Shown: positions 26,201-36,171 of the stretch, piece by piece
Numbering within the stretch: the stretch's first letter is position 1
How the letters are laid out: each line of letters begins with the position of its first letter
From: Chrysoperla carnea
Lineage: Eukaryota > Arthropoda > Insecta > Neuroptera > Chrysopidae
Length of the DNA stretch: 64,000 nucleotides
Reading direction: 5' to 3'
Assembly (NCBI RefSeq): GCF_905475395.1
Contig: NC_058338.1
Location: 37,578,935-37,642,934, forward strand
Notes under the pieces: generated by a model
Seen by the model: the letters and a program-made list of their open reading frames with translations, nothing else
What the model was told of the DNA's origin: nothing
Database searches by the model: none
Program-made: the position numbers and the translations under genes

Positions 26201-29200
26201 AACGGAGCGAGTCTTGTAATCAATTATTATTTATTTTCTCTGATTTGCTTAAATAACAAGTTCTTGAATTGTTGAATATGTTAAAATTGAATACACCCGT
26301 CAATGTTAAGAGTTTATGAATTTTGTGGAATTGTAATCAATTTGCTTGACTTTGTTTAAATAACTAATTATATCGTTACCAGACGTTTAATTTACTTGTA
26401 TTAAAAACAATAAAATATTACTTCCTTGCGAAACCTGTAAAAGTAAGCCATGAATTATACCAAAACTGTTTTTATTTTCTAGTTTTTCATAACAATTCGG
26501 AAGTACATACGCTTTTAAAAAATACAGAGTACCTACAAAATTTTGAATTTTCTTTTTAAATCAGTTTTAAGCAAAAAAGTACTCTTGTGATTTTTTCTCT
26601 AGAATCTTAGTTTTCGAAATACAAATTCTTGAAAAATCTAAAATGCAATATTCGATTCTAAGAAAAATGTGTTATTTTTTCAATCTCAGAATGGAGGAAA
26701 GTAGCTTTACATCGCGTTTTGCGATTTTAATGTAGCATTCGACTGGCGTATGCACATTAATTAACAACTGAATTGTGTAACATCAAATTAAAGCAAAATT
26801 CTAATTAAATTAAGAAAGATAAAAATAATTTTTCTTAAATCGGATCTAGATGATAAATGCATTTTAGTCTGGCAATTCATAGTGAGGCCGTTTATATGTG
26901 TGTAGGTCTTTAGGCCAAGTTCAATTTAATTATTATATTACATACGATAGCAAAGATGGAAGAAATATGCTATGAATGTTTTCCTATTTAGTGTCTAGTC
27001 AGGTTTTACAACAAACAATCCGTTCCATTTTATTATGACTGCAATAAAAAAACGGAAGCAACGTATTCTCATTTTTTTAATTTTAGAATCATTTTTTACA
27101 CGTTTTTGTTTTTTCACCGATAAAAATTCTATTCGTTCGGAAATAATGATATGCAAATCCCTAATATTTTTAGTTTCCTGCACTTAGTTGAATTTTATTT
27201 TTTCTTTTCAATAGCTGAACTATTTTTTAGACAAAATTTTTTTTGTTTCAGGAATTCTTATCGCAAAAAAATCATTATTTCGACGAACTATCCCTGATTA
27301 TTGTATTCAAATGTTAGATCATCATTTTACTAGCATGGAACAATATGTCCAGGTAAGATAAATAAATATAAATTGACTTTAAACAGTATCTTTTATATTA
27401 GTAATAGTTTGTTTATATCTTTTTCTATAATAGTTTGTTAGAAAGAAATCGTACTCAAACAAGGAATTCTAAATCTATTCTTACAAAAATTGTTTTTTTG
27501 TACAAGTTAACATAATGCATTTGAGTTAGAATTAGAATTAGGTACATTCACTATTTTGTACCATGTATATATGAAATATATCAAGGTATACAAAGTTTAG
27601 TCTCAAATTTATTACGCTTAAAAATATTGATGCTAATAACAAAATTTTGGTATAGGTGTTCATAAAATCACCTCAAATGTCTATTCTCGGTTGTCCGTCC
27701 GTCCGTCTGTGATTACAATACCTCAAAAACGAAAAGAGATATCAAGCTGAAATTTTTTCTCAGGAAAAGTGAAGTTGAGTTCGTAAATGAGCAGCATAGG
27801 CCTTTGGGTCCGCAGGACTCATCTTGTAAACCATTACAGATAGATCAAAAAATTAAATATAAAAAATGTTCCTTATAAAAATATAAACAACTTTTGTTTG
27901 AAACATTTTTCGTAAACAACACTGTTTACTTGTGAGGGCGCAAATTAGTTTATAACATTATAAAGTATGTATTATATGGGATTATCAGTGTGTGACACCA
28001 CATAATCTAAGAGTGACTAGTGTTATTTAGTTTCATGACGTAAAAAAAGAAACGATTAGGTAATCAACACTGCCTTTACATGGTATTTCAACAATTAACT
28101 CAGTTAATTGTTTTTTTCACCTTTTTTAATTAATTTCAAGCTAATAATTATTATTTATGTCACGAAACATAACTTCCATCTTGTTATGGAATTCAGTGAA
28201 ACTTTCAAATTTTAAACTGATTTTAACTTGGCAGTTTTTGAGAGGATAGTGCCAGCCAGGTACGATACAAAATGGAAAATTGTTACATTTGAAGTCTTAG
28301 TGATGTAAAACTTTAAGGTGTAGCTTTTTGAACCAATAATCAATCGAAAGAGCACACTTTTCAAGGCAGTATGTTTGCAATGAGAAAACTGCCTTTTAAT
28401 TCAAGCATTCAGGTTTGCCTGGAAATTTTTCTGGACGCTTGAAACTTTGGTAAGATGATGGCGGCTGTAGATTTAACAGTTTTCCATAAACAAGGCTTCA
28501 AAATAAGATGAATCTTATATAATTAAAAACCCCATATTTGTCGGTTTTTTTTCAAAATCTATAGAATTCCTCGTTTGGGTACAACACACTTTAGTAAATA
28601 AAACGATTACTTCAGTACATATTTTTTTATATAACTGTCTATAAAAAAACCATAAATTTCTTCAATTTGTTTTTTTCAACTCTCTGTCACATCGATTTAC
28701 GATATTATTTCACCTGTGAAGCTAATAATAAATTTTCTTTTTTAGCAACTTAAAAAATATAAAATGTGACATAAAAAAGTATGTAGTAAGAAAATATTAA
28801 TTACTTTAAAAAGAATGTTCTAAAAAAAATAATTAAAAGTAAAATTTGTTTTTTTATTTTTATGATTTTTTTTTTACATGGATGTTCTAGTTTGTGATAT
28901 TTGTATTTAGATTATTCAATTGTTATTGCTCTCGATGTTTTTATGTTATTTAAAAGAATTTTTTGTATTCGTTAATGATTCTAGGATACTGAGCTACGTC
29001 AAGAAGGTGCAACGGCCGCTGTTGTTGAATCAATTCGAGCAGCTTTAGCTGTGCAATTAAAAGAAACTGTTGGTGTGACTTCTATTATGTCAAAAGCAGA
29101 AAAAATTTCAAGGTATGTTTAATTGTTAAAAGTATTGACAGGAAAAAAAAGAAAACTTTAAGAGTAAACTTATTTGGAACAAAAATGTAACCTTTTAGTT

Positions 29201-32200
29201 TGTCATGTGACAAACTGATTCAATTTTCGTCTCGCATATCTCGAAAACAAATGATAATATTGACATGGGACCAGTTTCATTTAACGCATAATTATGTAAC
29301 TTAGGCCTGATTAGGTTAGAAAAAAATCCGTCAAGCCGTTTTTTATCACTTATAATTTATATAGTTAACGTCATGGAGGGTGTAGGGGGCGAAACCAGTG
29401 GGGGTGGGGGGGGGGGGGGGGTCCACGGAAAAGTGAAGAAAAAAAATTTACAAAAACTATTATAAATATTAAAACATATGATATTTTTTTATCCTTCCCA
29501 CTGGGCAGTTAGTCGTGTGTACCTTTCGGGTCGCACCTAAACCGCTTTTCATAATTATTTAACTCACCCGCAAATCATGTGACTAACACACCATTAAAAT
29601 ATCAGGTATAAATCCAAAATATAAATACTACTGTTTATAAATTTTGTATTCTAACGGAAATGACTGTTAAATTAATTTTCTCGTTTGCAAGGTTTAAAAA
29701 ATATTTTTTTAATAACAATTTCATTTTTTATTTAAATACTTTCTATTTTCTAGTAGGAAATATTTTAATTTAGAAATTAACATGCACATTTAATATATAC
29801 GGAAAAAAAGTTAATTGTAACAACCCCATCGTATGTCAGTCATATCTCATTGCAAAAAATGATTTTTTTTTTTTAAATTGATGCCAGGGTCAACATTGAT
29901 AAATTTATCAACAATAATATTGTCTAACATTATATTAAAGCAATGCCAACTAAAAAAAAAAGTCAAAAGGCATAAATTCCGAAATTGCAGACATATCAAG
30001 GCGATCATCTCTCTACAATAATATTGCATATCCTTCATTTGCATATCAAACCTACAATTATCTTTTATTATTCTACAAAATTATTATCTTCTTAGCGACG
30101 CGGAGGAGAATTAAATTGTAAATATAATTTAATTGCTACATAAATTTAAGAAATAATAATTTTTACCTCTATATGCAGACTATAACGTGCTAGTGGAGTC
30201 GAAGTCGATTAGATGAAAATTCCTTCGGAAAATTCCTTCCAAATTTGAAACAAAATTGACAAACGGTGTACGGACTTGTATTTTCAAAGCGAGACCCACT
30301 TTACAACTAAGTTCTGTTTAAATTATACCCTCGGTCCTTTCCAGGAACGAAAACTACCGGAGTTTGCTAAAGTCAAACAAATAATATAAGTATAGCGTCT
30401 AGATTTAATTCCCGATCCTTTTTTCGTGCTGGATATTGCCTTAGGTGCTGGATATAGGTTATCAGGGGTTATTCTTTATATATTGATACTCCTATTTCGG
30501 TATGTCGAATTTCGATATATCGATATTAAAGATTTTTTTTTGCCGCCCCTAGCTACCGGTAATAGGAAATGCTTTCCGCTACTTTCGAAAATTCAAATTA
30601 GTTAAAATCATACGTTTGTATATAGAGTTGTTAAGAGTATTTGACACCAGAATTTTATTTTTATTATTAAAAAAATTGTTAAAGTTACTTTTTAAGTTAT
30701 AATAATGTCTTTGCATTTTATAAAACCTTCAAACATAACGCCCTTCCAATTCGATTGTAATTATAGTGGCTGCTTGAATTTATGATTTAATAAACACACT
30801 TGAATAATCGCAGACATTAAACTGCATACGAAAGAGGAAGTATATTTTAAGGTAATACGCCCGTATACCCAATTTTTTGAATAATGTAATTACATTTTAA
30901 GATGTGAAGAATAACCGCCCCTTTGAGAATTTCCTAATCAGAAATTTTTTCCCATCTACTACAAGTTTGCGCAGTAAAATTTTCCGTACTAAAAAAAGGG
31001 TTATTTCATAAAAACAAAATTATTTTTCGAGTTCAACTGCTACAGAAGGAACGCTGAGCTATGTGTGTCTATCTTGGAAATATGATGTTAAATTAAGAAA
31101 AACATTTTTATTAGATTATATTTTAGGAGATAATTAAAACTAATTTTGCATTTTTATATTTTTATAGAAATATGTTGGCACACATTCGTACAATTCCCGA
31201 AATATTACTTTTGGGAAGTGGATGTCAAATACAAAAACGTTTGCCGATTTTCTCATTTATGGTACGTCATCCACGTGGAACATTTTTACATCATAATTTC
31301 GTTTGTGCTGTGCTAAATGATGTATTTGGAATTCAAGGGCGTGCTGGATGCGCATGTGCTGGGCCATATGCTCAAGATTTACTGGGAATAGACGATGATC
31401 TCGCTGCAGAATATGAAAGTATTTTAACAGAAGATAGGTAATATTCAAGTTATTTTTTATTTTAAGGATTTTGATTAAATTTTATTTTTGGATCTTTTTA
31501 ATTTTCAGAGTTTCAGAACAATTACAAACGAGATATATTTCAAAACATTCAAATTTGGAAGTACTTCGCCCAGGATTTACACGAATCAGTTTACCGTATT
31601 GTATGTCTGAACCAGAAGTTACTTATGTAATGGAAGCTATTAAAATGGTAGCAACCGAAGGTTGGAAATTATTACCTCAATATGTTTTAAGTCAAGAAAC
31701 CGGTGAATGGCGTCATCATACTAACATGATGTGTAAAGATCGTAAATGGCTATCTTCTATCAGATACACAGACGGAAAAATGCTCACAAATGAGCGTAGA
31801 ATATCGGGGCCTGGGACATTTCCACAAAGTTATGCTGATTGCCTCCAGACAGCTAGAAATATATTCAATCGTGCTCGAAAAATGGCACAAAAACATCCAG
31901 TTTCTGAACAATGTTTAATGTTAGATGCACAAACTGAAAAATTACGGTGGTTTATGTTACCAAGTGAAGCGCAAGATTTATTACTTGGTAATTCACAAAA
32001 TGTCAAGCATGATGTACCTTTTCAACCGGTTACATTTTTTGGCTCACGGCATAGTTTTACGGAACAACAAAGTCCAAAACAACGTACTCATAACGCAACT
32101 CCTTATGGATCACCGAGACATTTTAGTTTACCTGTAATGGATGATAAAAGTCCATTTTATTATCCCTTGCCACCGTCAACACCCACTGGATTCGCCAAAT

Positions 32201-35200
32201 ATATGACCCATGATGAAAGTCCTCGAACTGTGCAACCCGTTCAATTTGCAGTCGGTGGAGCTGTTACAGTAAGTGCTACTCCCAAATTGAAAAAAGTAGC
32301 TGAAATTAATTCCCCGCTATTTGCTCGAAATCGATGCTACAGTTTAGGTTCTGAAAACTCATCACCACCATCACTTAGTCCTCAACAAATTCCTGTACGC
32401 ATTGGTGGAGCTGTAGTAAGAAATGGACATTATGTTAGTCATAATGACTTAGTTGCATTCGAACAAGAAGTTGTTATGTCTCCACAAAATAGTATTACCC
32501 ACACGAGTGGATCAAGTGGATCTGGAAGTGACTGTAGTATTGTTGGTCGCGCATCGCCAAATTTAGCTCTATCGCGTCATAATACTGACAATCTTCAGGC
32601 ATATTTAAAAGAAGTGACAAAAGAATTGGCTACAGAAATTAAATCTGAAATTCGAGGAGTGATTTCCTGTGTTGAAGATGTATTAGAAAATACAGATTCC
32701 GTAGATATGAGTAGTTTACCATTTATGGCCGAAAGACATAATAGTTCTAGCGATGAAAGTCGTGGTGATTCAGTATCGGCAAATGATGTTTGCGAATATT
32801 TAGTAGGTGTTTCAAAAGAAATGGCAAGTGAAGTAAAATCTGAAATTCGTGAAATGGTTAGCGCTGTTGATATTCAACTTGATAAGCCATCTAGACAGAG
32901 TCGATTTAGCTCAGAGCGTTTACAACTTTGCACAGGCGCTATACCAAAGCATAGTAGAGCGAGTCAAGAGAATGATAATTTGTCAACTGAATCGATTGTT
33001 AATCCATTAAATAAATCACACAGTAGTTCCAAATTAAGTGACGATCATTCTAGTTTAGATTTAGATATAAAAGCACATCCTCATGTTTGGCCTACAATTA
33101 ACAGTGTCAGTTCCCAAGATAGTGGTATCAATTTATCTTTTCAAGAACAAGATTCAGTTTTATCACAGGCAAACATTAATTCTGATCATAAACAACGTAG
33201 TAGTTCCGAATCATCAACATGTCGGCGATTACGTAAAAACAATGGTGTATTTCCTAGTCCAAGAACCTTCTATTCGCAACGGCCTGTTGGTAGTGATATT
33301 CAAGAAACTAAAGACTCAACTAGTGATTTAGCACAACAAATTGATGAACGGCTTAAATTTGATTCTCCGGATGATAAAAAAGCTTGGTATACTCCACCAA
33401 AAAATATTTGGAAACCAGTTTTAGAGGTCAGTTTAAAATTTATAAATATTTGGTTCAGCTTTTGTACAATAAAAAAAATATTTTTCGCTTTTTCAAATGT
33501 AATCGTCATCGCATCGGTATCAACTAGTTAATCAATGTTTATTCTACAAAGTAATCTGCTGATTTGGTGACGATTTCACGAAATATTTTAGTTCGTATTC
33601 ATTTTTATTTATTTATGAATCATGAACTTTGGTTCTATATTTTCGTTGATTCACGATTAATGGAAATAATCGCTTATCAGTACGCTTAGATCAAGTTGTC
33701 TTGGCTAAGCCAAGTAGCCAACTTCGACAGTTAAAATGAGAATTGTCTTTTGTTTTGTGTTCAGTAAATTTAACGATGACTTCTTTATATAAGTTATCTT
33801 TTGTTTTGAGTAAATCTAAGGTCAACTTTTAAAAAAATTTTATCTAATAATTGAGGATACTTCGAAATTTTCTTCCGATTACATGCTTATTAATTCTTCT
33901 TGATAGTTTAATAAAATAATATAATTTTGTTTTCAGGCCACAAATGAATTCGATATGATACTCCATGGAGATAAAGTATTAATTTGTGTAGCTGGTGATA
34001 TTAGTTCGTTAACATTATTACACACTCTACTCCAATATCAGTATTATTTACAAAATAAAGGCATTGACTTCACGATTGGTGCTACTGCAATATATCATTC
34101 AAAGGCCTTATACGACACTACGACATTAGTTTCTTATTTAGAATCATTAAATATCAAATATTATCAATTAGACGAAGTAAATCAAAATTTAAGTAAGTAA
34201 ATATATAAAAATTAATTATTTGTTGAGAGACCAGTAAATCGATTCTTAACGGTTGCGTGATTTTTTCATTTTCTTATCTATCATTACTTGATAAATATGT
34301 TACACTCATCGAATTTAATGTGCATTAATTAGTTTCAAGCCAATTTATGAATTTATCAAAAGAAAGTAATCACTGATAAGTAAATTCCGAAGTTAACAAA
34401 AATACAAATAACAGTCTTTGCATTCTTTGCATGTAGAGCAAAGATTTAACCAACAGTTTAACATGTAAAATTTCGAGTCTTCAAAACGAAATTTTTTTTA
34501 TGTTAGTATGCACAGAGATAATGAGAAAATCATTTTGCCCCTAAACGAAAGTTGTATAATAAATAATTTTTTCAATATTTCAAATATTAAATGATTTTTC
34601 ACAAACATTGTCATGATTCGAGCTAATTAAAGGCTTAAATTTTGATTAGATTCTTTCCATGCGTTATCGCATCTCTTTGCATGATCGATGTACAATATAT
34701 AAAACTTTTTCGATTTATTTACTTGCAGATATTTCTGAATCTACTGATGAAACACTTGCACAATATTCCACAACTCTTGACGATTCCGCATTCATAAATT
34801 CCAAAATACAAGCACAACTATATACATTATCGAAAAAAGAAGGTTTTAATGTTTTGGCAGTCGGACATCATTTGGATGATTTGGCTGAAGAATTCGTAAA
34901 GTCTATTTTTCAAAATGGCAAATTACAAACAATGAAAGCTTTATGTGTTGTAAAGTAAGTATTTACTTACCTAAAAATTTGGATATCAATTATTCACATC
35001 AAAATGTATGACGTTCGAGTTAACGAAACTCCAAATAAATATTTTCTCATTTTTAACATATTTGATTTTTGCTCGAAGTCTGTTAGCAGTAGCCTGACAA
35101 CCTCCAAATATCTTTGAGAATAGTTCTGAAATAATAAATATCGCCAGCTGTTATTTATTAGTTTTTTTAAATTTCAGTATTTTCTATCGTCATGTTCTTT

Positions 35201-35931
35201 TGAGTTTAAATTAATCTATATAAGATTTGAGTGATCCACTTCGTCCTTCGTTCTTATAAGATATTTACTTTCATAATAATTACGATTTGCGAAAGCGTTA
35301 CGATCACTTAATCCGTATAATATATTATATTGTATTGAGTTAAGCGGATCTTTTATATATGGCTACACAAAGACATTAGAAATAAACTTTATATTGAAAG
35401 CTGATGAAATAAACACATTTTTAACTATTAGCATATATAATATATTAGATGGTTGTTTGAATTGGCAGACTCCCCGGAATTTCTCCAGTATTCTGTTAGC
35501 GGCAGTCGAACAATCTTTTAAATTTTATTATTGTCGTTGAAATATTTATAGTCCAAAGCCTAGCATTACCTAATAATTTATAATTTTTACTTTTATTTAT
35601 TTACAGAGATCATAATTTACGTATAATACGACCATTAATTTATGTACGAGAAGAATCAATTCGTCAATTTGTCGAAAGTCGAAATATATCAATAATTATT
35701 GATAAATCCAAAAAAATCCAACATTCACCGATAAAAGAAAAAACTGAAATGCGTTCATTCTTAAGCCAACAAGAAACAATGTTCCCTAATTTATTTGCAA
35801 ACATAAGATCAGTTTTACAACCATTAATAAGTAACGACATAACTGTTGATGATGGTAAAACTTCAAACGATGATAGTAGCCGTAGTAGTGATAGATCAAG
35901 TAATGTATTTTTTGATTGTGAAAAGGAATAA
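18497..35931 (+). CDS. Cysteine-desulfurase-like (class-V aminotransferase) / TtcA-like PP-loop fusion protein, 5' partial
   Basis: Ten exons joined by GT-AG introns keep one frame: 18497-18632, 22466-22673, 22877-23201, 27252-27352, 28985-29112, 31168-31437, 31509-33426, 33937-34192, 34729-34954 and 35607-35931 (stop TAA). They total 3893 nt, giving about 1296 residues (numbered here from the first whole codon) plus the stop. Order: PLP fold-type I class-V aminotransferase domain (about 1-570 with its conserved tail), Ser/Asn-rich linker (about 570-1028), and TtcA-like ATPase fold (about 1036-1265) with an acidic Ser-rich tail. The first visible exon opens at VYCDYVASGRS, a segment normally preceded by some tens of residues in this family, so at least one upstream exon is missing. 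It may lie in 1-18496 unrecognised or to the left of the window. By family the protein should be a cytosolic PLP enzyme mobilising cysteine sulfur; the actual activity is uncertain because of the lost motifs described in the domain entries. Confidence 0.9.
19030..19300. mobile_element. Foldback MITE, family C, copy 2 (intronic)
   Basis: Near-perfect inverted arms of roughly 90-115 bp. The left arm includes CAATTACAGAATCGCGCTTT and AGTAAAATCGTCATTACA; the right arm includes TGTAATGACGATTTTACTTA and GATTCTGTAATTGTCAGGGT. The spacer is about 55 bp. It lies in the 3.8-kb intron after the first visible exon. Better preserved than copy 1, so probably younger. Confidence 0.8.
20870..21035 (+). repeat. 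Dispersed repeat family B, copy 3, partial with internal inversion
   Basis: AGTGTTCTTAGCTATGTTTC at the left is mirrored by GAAACTTAGTTAAGAACACT at the right, giving a foldback of about 70 bp. It is followed by family B sequence (ATTACCTTTCAACCAAAAC). Confidence 0.6.
23491..24018 (+). repeat. Dispersed repeat family A, copy 3 (intronic)
   Basis: A near full-length copy in the 4-kb intron after the PLP-lysine exon. It begins at TACCATATATATATGAAATA and ends at CAATTGTTTGTTTTCACT. Confidence 0.8.
24822..25380 (+). repeat. Dispersed repeat family A, 5' part, copy 4, split by a non-LTR insertion
   Basis: The 5' half of family A is present from about 24822, is interrupted by the non-LTR fragment at 25036-25324, and resumes with CGTAAATGAGCAGCAT. 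The 3' half is missing. Confidence 0.75.
25036..25324 (+). mobile_element. 5'-truncated non-LTR retrotransposon 3' end (Jockey-like), copy 1
   Basis: About 289 bp, clearly less AT-rich than its surroundings, is flanked by the direct repeat TCTGAAA (25029-25035 and 25325-25331), a likely target-site duplication. Plus-strand translation gives the degraded C-terminal end of an ORF2: CRSCHSGEEEEAMSHLLCH (a CCHC-like finger near 25093-25150) followed by YLSQPLFDDPSDLKSVD. The 3' end reads GGACAGCCACTCTAACC and a second TAACCT unit. It is inserted into a copy of dispersed repeat family A and is itself a dead fragment. Confidence 0.75.
27252..31437 (+). CDS. Exons encoding the C-terminal half of the desulfurase-like domain (candidate catalytic Cys loop)
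   Basis: Exons 27252-27352, 28985-29112 and 31168-31437 encode residues 223-389. PGILIAKKSLF continues directly from the PLP lysine. ELRQEGATAAVVESIRAAL matches the family's substrate-binding stretch (usually EEGGTP.I..SIRAG). FGIQGRAGCACAGPY (about 352-366) aligns with the group II loop RTGHHCA, placing Cys362 at the persulfide-forming position, with a second Cys at 360. Between them the usual GGG strand that contacts PLP is replaced by PDYCIQMLDHH (about 239-249), with no glycine at all. The splice junctions are clean (..CAG/gtaag; ctag/GAT), so the change is not an annotation artefact as far as I can see. Confidence 0.88.
27556..28120 (+). repeat. Dispersed repeat family A, copy 5 (intronic)
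   Basis: A near full-length copy in the intron between 27353 and 28984, from TTTTGTACCATGTATATATG to AACTCAGTTAATTG. Confidence 0.8.
29113..31167 (+). other. Intron with no element recognised beyond the G-run
   Basis: GT-AG intron of about 2 kb. A repetitive feel near 29330-29430 and 30300-30560 (less AT-rich patches), but no family match within the window. Confidence 0.5.
29406..29421 (+). repeat. G16 homopolymer
   Basis: Sixteen consecutive G within an intron, preceded by GGGGGCG and GGGGT. It is G-quadruplex-prone and a likely sequencing or assembly trouble spot. Confidence 0.9.
31509..33426 (+). CDS. Large exon: tail of the aminotransferase domain and long Ser-rich linker
   Basis: A single 1918-nt exon encodes residues 389-1028. 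The acceptor is attttcag/AG and the donor is TTAGAG/gtcagt (phase 0). Its first part is conserved-looking: RPGFTRISLPYCMSEPEV (about 410) and EGWKLLPQYVLSQETGEWRHH match the small C-terminal domain of this aminotransferase family, and a helical stretch follows (SYADCLQTARNIFNRARKMAQ). After about residue 570 the protein is low-complexity, rich in Ser, Pro, Asn and His, with many SP and RxxS-type sites, consistent with a disordered, possibly phosphorylated linker. It holds a duplicated helical motif, listed separately. An open frame continues past the donor to 33531, but splicing at 33427 is required to keep the PP-loop exons in frame. Confidence 0.9.
32581..32901 (+). repeat. Duplicated helical motif inside the linker
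   Basis: Two protein copies are seen. Copy 1, about 32581-32700 (residues about 747-786), reads AYLKEVTKELATEIKSEIRG. Copy 2, about 32782-32900 (about 814-853), reads EYLVGVSKEMASEVKSEIRE. They share YL..V.KE.A.E.KSEIR followed by a V.S.V pattern, and lie 67 residues apart. Both are predicted amphipathic helices by eye and are the only clearly ordered elements in the linker. I recognise no named domain; a short docking or coiled-coil module is an inference. Confidence 0.75.
33937..35931 (+). CDS. Exons encoding the degenerate TtcA-like PP-loop domain and C terminus
   Basis: Exons 33937-34192, 34729-34954 and 35607-35931 encode residues 1029-1296. Similarity to TtcA (tRNA 2-thiocytidine synthetase; the Ncs6/CTU1 family is related) is seen at HGDKVLICVAG (1038-1048), LAVGHHLDDLAEEF (1156-1169), FQNGKLQTM (GKL at 1177-1179) and IRPLIYVREESI (1196-1207). 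The ATP-pyrophosphatase loop SGGxDS is here AGDISS (1047-1052), losing the second Gly and the Asp. Both TtcA CxxC pairs, which hold the Fe-S cluster or carry sulfur, are absent: the only cysteines are at 1045, 1186 and near the end. The last 30 residues are Asp/Ser-rich. The stop is at 35929-35931. AATAAA at 35927-35932 overlaps the stop, and further ones lie at 36128 and 36166. Confidence 0.85.
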
Positions 35932-36127
35932 AATTCATAAAAAGAAATTCACAGGTATGTGAATGATATTTTTGGAATATAAATTATAAAATGCATGGCT
36001 ACACATACTTAATTTTGTTGGTGAGCTACTTACAAATTTTCTGAAAGTAGAGGAAGATTTTTTTTGCAGTAGCTATGCAGTGATATTTTAGTTACAAATA
36101 TGCTTTTTCTATTTATATAGTAACATA

Positions 36128-36171
36128 AATAAAAATTTCTTCCAATCATACCAAACAGTTTGACAAATAAA
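36128..36171 (+). terminator. Candidate polyadenylation signals of the fusion gene
   Basis: AATAAA occurs at 36128-36133 and 36166-36171, about 200-240 bp after the stop codon. In DNA this AT-rich the hexamer arises often by chance, so only the position supports the call. Confidence 0.4.

Noticed and set aside
33427..33531. Continuation of the linker ORF past 33426
   Set aside because: A consensus donor at 33427 and an in-frame acceptor at 33936 restore the PP-loop homology; the extra codons are AT-rich intron.
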